From the IMG/VR virus record IMGVR_UViG_3300023179_000163, positions 1 to 48,733 of that record: DNA of 48,733 bases. One strand, written 5' to 3'. The translations under genes and the position numbers were made by a program. The first letter of the stretch is position 1. Each line of letters opens with the position of its first letter. Positions 39,744 through 48,292 of this stretch are shown in pieces. The notes under the pieces were generated by a model. It was not told the origin of the DNA, searched no databases, and worked only from the letters and a program-made list of their open reading frames with translations. Source of the stretch: a virus.

Positions 39744-42347
39744 ATGGCATATCAAAATATAGCGTTTCAACGTAGTAAAAATTTAATAACAGTTTGGGAT
39801 GACAAAAATGGAATGCTGCAATTTCCATTTAAAAAGTATGCATATAAAAAAAATGCACATGGCCGTCACGTTACTCTTGACGGTTCAAGAGTTGAAAAAG
39901 TTGTAGATTGGGATGAGTCTGATATTCAACGCGGACTGATATACGAGTCAGATATTAATCCTGAAACGAGAACGTTAATTGACTTATACTTTGAAAATGA
40001 TGAACCTTCGGTAGGGCATAGAGAACTATTTATAGATATTGAAGTTTCTACCGAAGGCGGATTTGCAAATCCAGATGATCCATGGCAACCGCTAACATCA
40101 ATAGCATTTCATGATCGAGTAGGAAATAGATCAGTAGCTATCATTGTAGATAAAAAACGAAAATTAAAGCCGTATACAGATTCCAGTTTATTACTTGAAG
40201 TCGTTCAGACAGAATATGAATTAATTTCAAAGTTTCTTTCGCATTATATAGAAATACAGCCGTCTATTATTACAGGTTGGAATATTGAATTTTTCGACAT
40301 TCCATATCTTTATAACCGAATTGCAAAAGTAGCAGGTAAGCAATATGCAGACTCTATGTCTCCTTTAAATGAAGTGCTTTGGCTACCTCATCGAAACAGA
40401 TATAAAATTTTAGGAGTATCATGTTTAGATTATATGGCATTGTATAAACTATTTACATATTCTGAAGAATCAAGTTATTCATTAGAATCGATTTGTCAGA
40501 AAGAGTTAGGAAAAGGAAAAGTTAAATTTGAAGGTACTTTAGATCATTTATATAACAATGACCCTGAAAAATTTGTAGAGTATAACGTCAATGACGTAAC
40601 TCTAGTTTTAGAGCTTGACGAAAAATTAAAATTTCTTTCTCTGGCTCGAGGTATATGTCACAAAGGTCATGTCCCGTATGAAGATGTATATTTTACTACG
40701 AGATATTTAGATGGAGCATGTGTTACGTATATGAAACGTCTAGGAATTGTAGCGCCTAATCGAAAATTAAAAGATCATTCTGCAGATTCTAACGAAGAAT
40801 CATCTAATGATTTTGCTGGAGCTTATGTAAAAGATCCAATTCCAGGTTTATATGAATGGATTTTCGATGAAGATATGGCATCGCTGTATCCGTCAATTAT
40901 TCGTACATTAAATATTTCACCAGAGACAAAAATTGGCCGAGTTGAAAATTGGGATGATGTTAAAGATATTTTTTGGTCTAATTCATTAAGTAATGCAAAC
41001 GCAAAACTAAAATCAGGCTCGAAACATAATCTAATTCCAATGTCTGACTTTCGTAAATGGTTAGAAGACAATAAATTTTCAGTATCTTCAATAGGCGTAG
41101 TTTACAGCTGTCAGCAAAATGGTTTGATTCCTTCGATACTAGAAACTTGGATGAATGAACGTGAAGAGTATCGATCTTTATCAAAAAAATACGGAAATGA
41201 AGGAAATGCTGAAATGTCGAAATTTTTTGACTCTAGACAGCATACAATGAAAATTGTTAATAACAGTTTATATGGTGCGCTTGGAGCTCCTGGTTTTAGA
41301 TTTCATGATATTGACAATGCCGAGTCAATAACATTAACAGGGCAACAAGTAATTCGTCACGCAATGTCAAAAGGCAATGAATGGTTTATTAAACAGACCG
41401 GAGTTGATAAAGAGTATGTAATTTATGTCGATACCGATTCTAATTATTTTTCTGCAAAGCCAATTATCGACCTAATGGAACGTACGTTAAATAAGCAGTT
41501 AACTAAGCAAGAAAAAATAGATATAACATATAAAACTTCGCAAGTAGTTGAAAAATACATCAATGACTCATGGACTTTATTCGCTAAACATTATTTAAAC
41601 TCAGATCGTCCTTGCTTAAATATTAAACAAGAATACGTGTCTGAATCAGGAATATGGATAGCAAAAAAACGATACGCTCAAAAAATTATTTCTGAAAAAG
41701 GAATTTTAATTAAAGATTTAACTAAAGGCAAGAAAGAATGGAAGTTAGATGTAAAAGGTATGGATGTAGTTCGAAGTAACTTTCCAAAAGCATTTCGAGA
41801 GTTTATGTCTGGAATACTAGTCGACATCTTAAATATTTCTGATAAAAAGATCATTGATGATAAAGTATTAGATTTTCGTGAATCTATGAAAACTAAGCCA
41901 TTGTTTGATATTATGTTTCCGACCGGAGTTAAAGAATTAAAAAAATACTCTGTAAAAAAGTCTAAAGGTCAGACCTTTGGATTAAGACTTAAAGGTACGC
42001 CTATTCACTGTAAATCGGCATTGAATTATAATGATTTCATTGAACATTTTAACATTTCAACGACGCCTCCAATCGTTGAGGGAGAAAAAATTAAATGGAC
42101 TTATTTAAAGAATAATCCGTTTGGATTAGACACTTTAGCCGTAAAGGGTTTCGAAGATCCGGATCAAGTTATTTCATTTATTAAGCAGTATATAGACTAT
42201 GAAAAAATCTTTACAGCATCATTGGAAAATAAATTAGGAGATTTTTATAGTGCTTTGAAATGGGGGCAAATTCCAAAAAATTCAAATACATCAGACTTTT
42301 TTAGTTTTTTTATAAAATATGAATACAAAAACATTAGTAATCGTTAG
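39744..42347 (+). CDS. Family B DNA polymerase (T4 gp43-like)
   Basis: 867 residues, the main replicative polymerase. N-terminal 3'-5' exonuclease: FIDIEVS with D98 and E100 (Exo I), TGWNIEFFDIPYLYNRI (Exo II) and YNVNDVTLV (Exo III). Polymerase domain: motif A D377MASLYPSII, motif B MKIVNNSLYGALGAPGF, motif C YVD563TD565SNYFS. KGMDVVRSNFPKA follows in the thumb region. Shorter than some family members but complete in all catalytic parts, with no intein or intron. Its 3' end overlaps the second QueD-like gene by 29 bases, tying replication and base-modification genes together. A divergent family A polymerase is encoded 20 kb upstream. Confidence 0.95.
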   Translation: MAYQNIAFQRSKNLITVWDDKNGMLQFPFKKYAYKKNAHGRHVTLDGSRVEKVVDWDESDIQRGLIYESDINPETRTLIDLYFENDEPSVGHRELFIDIEVSTEGGFANPDDPWQPLTSIAFHDRVGNRSVAIIVDKKRKLKPYTDSSLLLEVVQTEYELISKFLSHYIEIQPSIITGWNIEFFDIPYLYNRIAKVAGKQYADSMSPLNEVLWLPHRNRYKILGVSCLDYMALYKLFTYSEESSYSLESICQKELGKGKVKFEGTLDHLYNNDPEKFVEYNVNDVTLVLELDEKLKFLSLARGICHKGHVPYEDVYFTTRYLDGACVTYMKRLGIVAPNRKLKDHSADSNEESSNDFAGAYVKDPIPGLYEWIFDEDMASLYPSIIRTLNISPETKIGRVENWDDVKDIFWSNSLSNANAKLKSGSKHNLIPMSDFRKWLEDNKFSVSSIGVVYSCQQNGLIPSILETWMNEREEYRSLSKKYGNEGNAEMSKFFDSRQHTMKIVNNSLYGALGAPGFRFHDIDNAESITLTGQQVIRHAMSKGNEWFIKQTGVDKEYVIYVDTDSNYFSAKPIIDLMERTLNKQLTKQEKIDITYKTSQVVEKYINDSWTLFAKHYLNSDRPCLNIKQEYVSESGIWIAKKRYAQKIISEKGILIKDLTKGKKEWKLDVKGMDVVRSNFPKAFREFMSGILVDILNISDKKIIDDKVLDFRESMKTKPLFDIMFPTGVKELKKYSVKKSKGQTFGLRLKGTPIHCKSALNYNDFIEHFNISTTPPIVEGEKIKWTYLKNNPFGLDTLAVKGFEDPDQVISFIKQYIDYEKIFTASLENKLGDFYSALKWGQIPKNSNTSDFFSFFIKYEYKNISNR

Positions 42348-42675
42348 ATTACAAATTGACGGTTGTCACAATTTTCCAAAAGCAGCTGAGCTTTTTCCGG
42401 AAGTAGACTTTTTATCTCAAAGACATAGACATATGTTTTGTTTTACAGTAGCTTGTGCAGTAACTCACTCTGACAGAGATAAAGAATTCATAATGTTGAA
42501 ACGCGATGTCATTGATTATATTAATGGACAGTATTTTGACGATTTTACGAGAACTTGTGAATTCGGTTCAAAGTCGTGTGAAATGTTAGCTGAAGAGATA
42601 TTGAAAGAATTTAATTGTGAATGGGTTGAGGTTTGGGAAGATAACGAAAATGGGGCAAAAGTAGAAAGTATATGA
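42319..42675 (+). CDS. Second QueD/PTPS-like protein
   Basis: 118 residues, a compact member of the tunnel-fold pterin synthase family by pattern. H17 (DGCHNFP) and H36/H38 (RHRHMFCFTVACAV) match the three zinc histidines, EFIMLKRDVIDYI resembles the segment after the usual DF, GSKSCEMLAEEILKEF matches the PTAEN helix and VEVWEDNENGAKV the final strand with the anchoring Glu. The catalytic Cys expected four residues before H36 is absent. It overlaps the polymerase gene by 29 bases and shares ATGA with the next glycosyltransferase. It may modify a pterin or purine, or assist the first QueD, in which Cys is present but the His triad is incomplete. Confidence 0.65.
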   Translation: MNTKTLVIVRLQIDGCHNFPKAAELFPEVDFLSQRHRHMFCFTVACAVTHSDRDKEFIMLKRDVIDYINGQYFDDFTRTCEFGSKSCEMLAEEILKEFNCEWVEVWEDNENGAKVESI

Positions 42676-43685
42676 AAACAATTTATGTTTTTATCGATAA
42701 ATTAGTATCAGAGCCCGACGCTTGGGAAACGCACGTAGCCTCGTTGTTGCAAGGTTATATTGAGTCTGTAGGGATTGACTCTAACTATACTGTCGTTGAA
42801 ACTTCAGATTTAGCTGATTTAAAATTAAAGTTTCAGACAAAAGTAATTACGATTGACGATAAATTTATCTTTCCAAATGCTTGGACGTCTGCAACCGTAT
42901 ATGTACGGCATTGGTCAGAAATTTATCAAATTCCTGTTAAATCATACGGGTTCTGGACTCGTGGATGTTACATAAATGAAGATGAAGAATATCGACCTTT
43001 AAATGATCGTAATTGGCGAAAAGTGTTTGAACGATCGAGTTATAGAAGTTTAACAAAAAGCTTTTTTATCAATGAATATTTCAAAGAGCAGTTTAGAATT
43101 TACGTTTCAAAAAATGTATTTCCGGAACGACTAAACATAATATCATTTCCTTTGGATTATTTAAACTTTGAACTTCTTTCATATAGAGAATCTTATTATA
43201 AACAAGATATTATAACATTTCCATGGTCTTCATATACTGTTCTTCAAGAGCAAATAGTATATGACTTTATTAGAGTATTTCCAAAATTTCAAGTAATTTT
43301 TGCGCAAGAACGAAAGCCATTAGAACGTAAGCAGTTACTTGCGCAAATAGCTAAATCTAAATTAGCATTTCTTCCATATAAGTCCCCGAATATCGGAAAA
43401 GAAATTTATGAATGTCTTATTTTAGATACAATTCCATTAGTACCAGATTTAGAATTGTTTAAACAATTAGTACCTGATGAATTTAGATATCCGCCGGAAT
43501 GGACTGATACAATTTTTAATTATTGTAGATATGCTCCGGAAATAATTGAAAAAATAAATAACTTAATAATTAATTACGAAAGTTACAAACCATTAATGGT
43601 TGAACATACAAATAAATTATCTAAAAAAATGTATGATTCAGTAAACATTCTTAATGAAATATTTGATAATTACAACAAAAATTAA
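42672..43685 (+). CDS. Glycosyltransferase-like protein, 337 aa
   Basis: Weaker member of the glycosyltransferase group in this window. The N-terminal domain begins MKTIYVFIDKLVSEPDAWETHVASLLQGYIE (in parts) with a Rossmann-like strand. The C-terminal part has VFPKFQVIFAQERKPLERKQLLAQIAKSKLAFLPYKSPNIGKEIYECLILDTIPLVPD in pieces; LAFLPYKSPNIGKEIYECL corresponds to the donor-binding segment of GT4-like enzymes. No DxD motif. It overlaps the QueD-like gene by four bases (ATGA) and precedes dpdA by 11 bases, so it is embedded in the base-modification genes. I infer transfer of a sugar to DNA or to a pathway intermediate, at low confidence. Confidence 0.68.
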   Translation: MKTIYVFIDKLVSEPDAWETHVASLLQGYIESVGIDSNYTVVETSDLADLKLKFQTKVITIDDKFIFPNAWTSATVYVRHWSEIYQIPVKSYGFWTRGCYINEDEEYRPLNDRNWRKVFERSSYRSLTKSFFINEYFKEQFRIYVSKNVFPERLNIISFPLDYLNFELLSYRESYYKQDIITFPWSSYTVLQEQIVYDFIRVFPKFQVIFAQERKPLERKQLLAQIAKSKLAFLPYKSPNIGKEIYECLILDTIPLVPDLELFKQLVPDEFRYPPEWTDTIFNYCRYAPEIIEKINNLIINYESYKPLMVEHTNKLSKKMYDSVNILNEIFDNYNKN

Positions 43686-43686
43686 T

Positions 43687-43696
43687 ATATTTATCT
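43687..43696 (+). promoter_or_regulatory. ATATTTAT motif (class B) directly before dpdA
   Basis: ATATTTATCT directly abuts the ATG at 43697. If it is a -10 box, the start codon would be at or before the transcript start; it may therefore be coincidental here. Confidence 0.3.
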
Positions 43697-44944
43697 ATGA
43701 ATAAAAAATTAGTCTATTTTCCTTCGCTTAGTTCTGGCGCCTACGCATCCCCTTTAACAAAGGATATGGAGGTAGCTCCTGGAGTACCGTATAGATTTTG
43801 GGATGATCGTGTACCTGAAAAATGGAGATATAAATTCTTTCTGATGACAGCGGGTCATTTGTATAAAAAGAAAGAAATACGAAAAACATGGGGGCTAGAA
43901 AACAGTTTAGTTTTCGGAGACTCCGGAGGATTCCAAATTGCTACAGGAGCCCTGAAATGGGATCTATCATTACGAGATCAAATATTCGAATGGCTTGAAA
44001 CCAACGCAGACATTGCGTGTAATATTGACATTCCACCTCGTGTAATGTATGAAGGACATTTTCAAGAAGCATTGAATATGAGTTTAGATAACTTTAAATA
44101 TTTTGAATCTAAACAATCTGGTAAAACTAAATTTCTAAATGTAGTGCAAGGATCTAATCCTGTAGAATTTACTACTTGGTATAACTCAGTAAAAGATATG
44201 CAATTCGGGGGTTGGTGTATAGGTTCTTCTAGAAGGTTGGTAGACTTCATGTATATATTAGCTCTTATGATAAAAGAAAAAGAATTCTTAAAAGAATATA
44301 ATACATGGATACATTTGTTAGGCATTTCGAAAGTATCAGACTTTTTTGTGTTAGCTCAACTTCAAAAATTAATGAATGCCTATACCGACAACAGAATTAC
44401 AATTTCAACAGACAGTTCTTCTCCGGGGCAATATCCTATTTTTGGTCAAATGGTTTGGAGTCCGAATTGGAAAGATCAAGTTTTTAATATGCTGTATTTT
44501 CCGAAAGACGGATCTAATCTTAATTATCCGACTGAAGGGCATATTCCTTCATTAATTGATCATCCAGGCGTTCCGTATTTAACTTGGGATATTGTTAAAA
44601 ATTATTCAACGGAAGCTGTAACTCGATTAACATATCATAATTTATATATGTATGTATACACTGCAGAGAATGTTGAAAAATTAGTTAATAGCTGCCCATT
44701 GGAAATATTAGCAGAACTTATTCCAAATGATCTTATTCAAGTATTAAAATCAATGGAAGAAATGTTTACCGCTCCTGATCCAATTCTTGTATTTGAACGA
44801 TATAGAAGCTATTACGTAAAATATGGCGGAGAAAATGTTACTAATATTGATAAAGTAGTAATTGATAACTTTTTTGATTTTGTACCATTAAGCGATGCTG
44901 CGCACGCAAAAGAGCAAAAAAAATTAGAGAAAAAAAATAAATAA
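43697..44944 (+). CDS. dpdA: DpdA-type DNA guanine transglycosylase
   Basis: 415 residues. Member of the tRNA-guanine transglycosylase fold that in phages exchanges guanine in DNA for a 7-deazaguanine. FGD75SGGFQ is the base-recognising Asp motif; D111 (CNIDIPP), VVQGSNP with Q151 and GGWCIGSS with G171 shape the pocket; D239 in ITISTD239SSS is the probable nucleophile. The zinc-binding Cys set of tRNA enzymes is not present, as expected for DpdA. The C-terminal tail DAAHAKEQKKLEKKNK matches a remnant sequence DAAHAKELKKQSKK-like (AHAKELKKQSKK) 880 bases downstream at 45797-45835, showing that the 3' end was replaced when the homing module inserted. Acts on phage DNA together with FolE, QueD and QueE from this window. 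Confidence 0.92.
   Translation: MNKKLVYFPSLSSGAYASPLTKDMEVAPGVPYRFWDDRVPEKWRYKFFLMTAGHLYKKKEIRKTWGLENSLVFGDSGGFQIATGALKWDLSLRDQIFEWLETNADIACNIDIPPRVMYEGHFQEALNMSLDNFKYFESKQSGKTKFLNVVQGSNPVEFTTWYNSVKDMQFGGWCIGSSRRLVDFMYILALMIKEKEFLKEYNTWIHLLGISKVSDFFVLAQLQKLMNAYTDNRITISTDSSSPGQYPIFGQMVWSPNWKDQVFNMLYFPKDGSNLNYPTEGHIPSLIDHPGVPYLTWDIVKNYSTEAVTRLTYHNLYMYVYTAENVEKLVNSCPLEILAELIPNDLIQVLKSMEEMFTAPDPILVFERYRSYYVKYGGENVTNIDKVVIDNFFDFVPLSDAAHAKEQKKLEKKNK
44899..44913 (+). repeat. 15-bp direct repeat at the dpdA 3' end, copy 1
   Basis: TGCGCACGCAAAAGA within the last codons of dpdA; copy 2 lies at 45796-45810. The pair brackets the homing-endonuclease insertion. Confidence 0.9.
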
Positions 44945-44946
44945 TT

Positions 44947-44970
44947 CTATTAGTATTTTTCTATTAGTAT
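44947..44970 (+). repeat. Tandem decamer CTATTAGTAT before the GIY-YIG module
   Basis: CTATTAGTAT at 44947-44956 and 44961-44970, in the same relative position as the tandem TTTAATAGTT before the HNH module. Confidence 0.75.
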
Positions 44971-44971
44971 A

Positions 44972-44983
44972 ATATTTATTATT
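44972..44983 (+). promoter_or_regulatory. ATATTTAT motif (class B) before the GIY-YIG module
   Basis: ATATTTATTATT, three bases before the ATG at 44987, exactly the spacing seen at 39043-39058. Confidence 0.45.
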
Positions 44984-44986
44984 GAT

Positions 44987-45130
44987 ATGGGACGCAAAAA
45001 GAAATACACCAATGAGGAGCGTGTAGAAGCTCAGAAAAAATGGTCTAAATCTTACTACGAGCGTAACAAAGAAAAAATAAATAAAAAAGCAATGGAAAAG
45101 TATTATGAAACTAGAAAAAGTAATTTATAA
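44987..45130 (+). CDS. Small Lys/Tyr-rich protein upstream of the GIY-YIG endonuclease
   Basis: 47 residues. Begins MGRKKKYTNEERVEAQKKW and continues SKSYYERNKEKINKKAMEKYYETRK. It is a paralogue of the 56-residue protein at 39058, with nearly identical DNA around the start. Its last 26 bases overlap the GIY-YIG gene in another frame, the same arrangement as with the HNH gene. Basic helical repeats (YYERNKE, KYYETRK) suggest DNA binding. The recurrence of this small gene before two nucleases of different families is the best evidence that it is a real coding unit. Confidence 0.72.
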   Translation: MGRKKKYTNEERVEAQKKWSKSYYERNKEKINKKAMEKYYETRKSNL

Positions 45131-45815
45131 AACAACAAACAATATTAATGGTAAAATTTACATAGGACAAAGTTCAAAAAATAATCCTAGATATTTAGGA
45201 TCTGGTATTAATATTCGTAATGATTTAAAGATTTACGGAGTAAGCAATTTCACTAAAGAAATTCTCGAATATTGTAATACGAAAGAAGAGCTTAATAATC
45301 GAGAAAGATATTGGATAGCATTTTATAATTCAACTTGTCCAGAAATTGGATATAATAAACATCGAGGCGGTCAAGGAAGAGATACTTTAGGAAGAAGATT
45401 AATGAATGATGGTCAAAAACATTATTATATTCATATTGATGATATTGATCAAATGCTATTAATGGGGTATGTTTTTGGACCATTGGAATCGACTATTGAG
45501 AAATGTAGAAAAGCATCTTCGGGTGTAAATAACCCTAATTATGGAAACCGTGGGGTTAGTAATATATTATATGGAAGAAAACATTCGTCTGAGACTCGTA
45601 AGAAAATGTCAGAAAATAATCATAATAGAGGTAAAAAACTTCCTGATAGCGTTATTCAAAAGCTTTCTGCGGCTAAGTTAGGAGAAAATAATCCGATGTA
45701 TGGAGTAAAACAAAAAACAACGAAGTGTCAAAATTGTGGTAAAATAATTCCAGTTAATATCCATAATAGATTTCATGGACTAAAATGTAAATCTATGCGC
45801 ACGCAAAAGAATTAA
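45105..45815 (+). CDS. GIY-YIG homing endonuclease with NUMOD3 and zinc finger
   Basis: 236 residues. The catalytic module is at the N-terminus: VIYKTTNNINGKIYIGQSS carries the GIY and YIG equivalents, ENPRYLGSG-like NPRYLGSGINI follows, then the helix with NNRERYWIAFYNS and GYNKHRGGQG. The C-terminal half holds NUMOD3 (GRKHSSETRKKMSENN) and ENNPMYGVKQ repeats and ends in a Cys finger, CQNCGKIIP...FHGLKC. It starts inside the small upstream gene and ends 23 bases before groEL. Its last codons read through the remnant of the dpdA 3' end in a different frame, so the insertion took over that sequence. The probable target is the dpdA 3' end of related phages without the insert. Confidence 0.9.
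   Translation: MKLEKVIYKTTNNINGKIYIGQSSKNNPRYLGSGINIRNDLKIYGVSNFTKEILEYCNTKEELNNRERYWIAFYNSTCPEIGYNKHRGGQGRDTLGRRLMNDGQKHYYIHIDDIDQMLLMGYVFGPLESTIEKCRKASSGVNNPNYGNRGVSNILYGRKHSSETRKKMSENNHNRGKKLPDSVIQKLSAAKLGENNPMYGVKQKTTKCQNCGKIIPVNIHNRFHGLKCKSMRTQKN
45796..45810 (+). repeat. 15-bp direct repeat at the dpdA remnant, copy 2
   Basis: TGCGCACGCAAAAGA, identical to 44899-44913, located inside the 3' end of the GIY-YIG gene. Confidence 0.9.
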
Positions 45816-45835
45816 AAAAACAATCTAAAAAATAA
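45797..45835 (+). pseudogene. Stranded 3' end of the ancestral dpdA
   Basis: Read in the frame of 45797 this gives AHAKELKKQSKK and then a stop codon, matching the dpdA C-terminus AHAKEQKKLEKKNK. Three bases later groEL begins. The simplest reading is that dpdA once ended here, directly before groEL, and that the homing module was inserted within its last codons, bringing a substitute 3' end for dpdA. Confidence 0.82.
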
Positions 45836-47455
<1,620 letters not shown>

Positions 47456-47456
47456 A

Positions 47457-47490
47457 TTTGGTAGTCTCAAATAAAATACTTATATTTATG
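47457..47490 (+). promoter_or_regulatory. Host-type promoter (class A) for the sliding clamp
   Basis: TTTG (47457-47460), exactly 20 bases, TATATTTATG (47481-47490), 16 bases before the ATG at 47507. The TTTGGTAG start is shared with the hsp20 promoter. Confidence 0.75.
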
Positions 47491-47506
47491 TATTATTAAA
47501 TAAGTT

Positions 47507-48220
47507 ATGGAAAAATCAAAATTTTTAAATTTCGTGTCTCGCTATCATTTAGCTGGTAATACAGATTCAGCTAAGTTAGTTGTTGAAGACAAAAAGCTGT
47601 CCACTAAATTTATTAGCTCGGACCAAAACGTAATCGGTGAAGTGCAATTAAAGACATTTGACTCAACTGATGCTGAATTAGGAGTATATACAACTTCGCA
47701 GCTTGTAAAAATGCTTTCGGCATTAGATGATCAAGTCGACATTACATTTGGCGAAGTAGATCGTAAAATTTATTCGATGAATTTCAAAGATAAAAATACC
47801 AATGTAACTTACATGTTGGCAGATTTGTCTGTAATTCGTCAGGTACCAAATTTAAAGACTCTTCCAGAATTCGACGTCAAAATTGAAATAAATAAAGATT
47901 TTGCTTCTTCTTTTAAGAAAGCGGCAAACGCACTTCCCGAGTCAGATAACTTCGGCGTTGAAAGTAATGGAACTGACACAAAAATTATTATCAATCACTC
48001 GAGTGTTAATACAAATAGAATTGTATTTAAAACTACTACGACTGCAGCAGCAGCAATGGATACAGTTTGCTTTTCAGCAAAACTATTCAAAGAAATACTT
48101 AATGCAAATGCTGATGCGACTGGGTTGTTAGAAGTTTCGTCTAAAGGTTTAGCTCGAGTGACTTTTGAAAATGCAGACTTCTCTTCAGTATATTATTTAG
48201 TTAAATTGACAGTTTCTTAA
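47507..48220 (+). CDS. DNA polymerase sliding clamp (T4 gp45-like)
   Basis: 237 residues, the size of T4 gp45, which forms a trimeric ring around DNA and tethers the polymerase; in T4 it also activates late transcription. Family pattern: KFLNFVSRYHLAGNTDSAKLVVEDKKLSTKF at the start, GVYTTSQLVKMLSALDDQVDITFGE, YMLADLSVIRQVPNLKTLPEFDVKIEINKDFASSFKKAANALPES in pieces, and the C-terminal strands ending SSVYYLVKLTV. A conserved-looking basic inner helix (SSFKKAANAL) would face DNA. It has its own host-type promoter. Clamp-loader genes are not in the window. If late transcription uses the clamp as in T4, this gene links replication to the class B promoters. Confidence 0.87.
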   Translation: MEKSKFLNFVSRYHLAGNTDSAKLVVEDKKLSTKFISSDQNVIGEVQLKTFDSTDAELGVYTTSQLVKMLSALDDQVDITFGEVDRKIYSMNFKDKNTNVTYMLADLSVIRQVPNLKTLPEFDVKIEINKDFASSFKKAANALPESDNFGVESNGTDTKIIINHSSVNTNRIVFKTTTTAAAAMDTVCFSAKLFKEILNANADATGLLEVSSKGLARVTFENADFSSVYYLVKLTVS

Positions 48221-48227
48221 AAAAAGT

Positions 48228-48261
48228 TTTGGTACTGTCAGAAAATTTACTTATATTTAAG
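48228..48261 (+). promoter_or_regulatory. Host-type promoter (class A) for the last gene
   Basis: TTTG (48228-48231), exactly 20 bases, TATATTTAAG (48252-48261), 31 bases before the ATG at 48293. Confidence 0.72.
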
Positions 48262-48292
48262 AATAATAATTAACCAATAACATATAATCATC

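Noticed and set aside
47901-48131. Plus-strand frame of 76 codons inside the sliding clamp gene
   Set aside because: Gln/Leu-rich shadow of the clamp reading frame.
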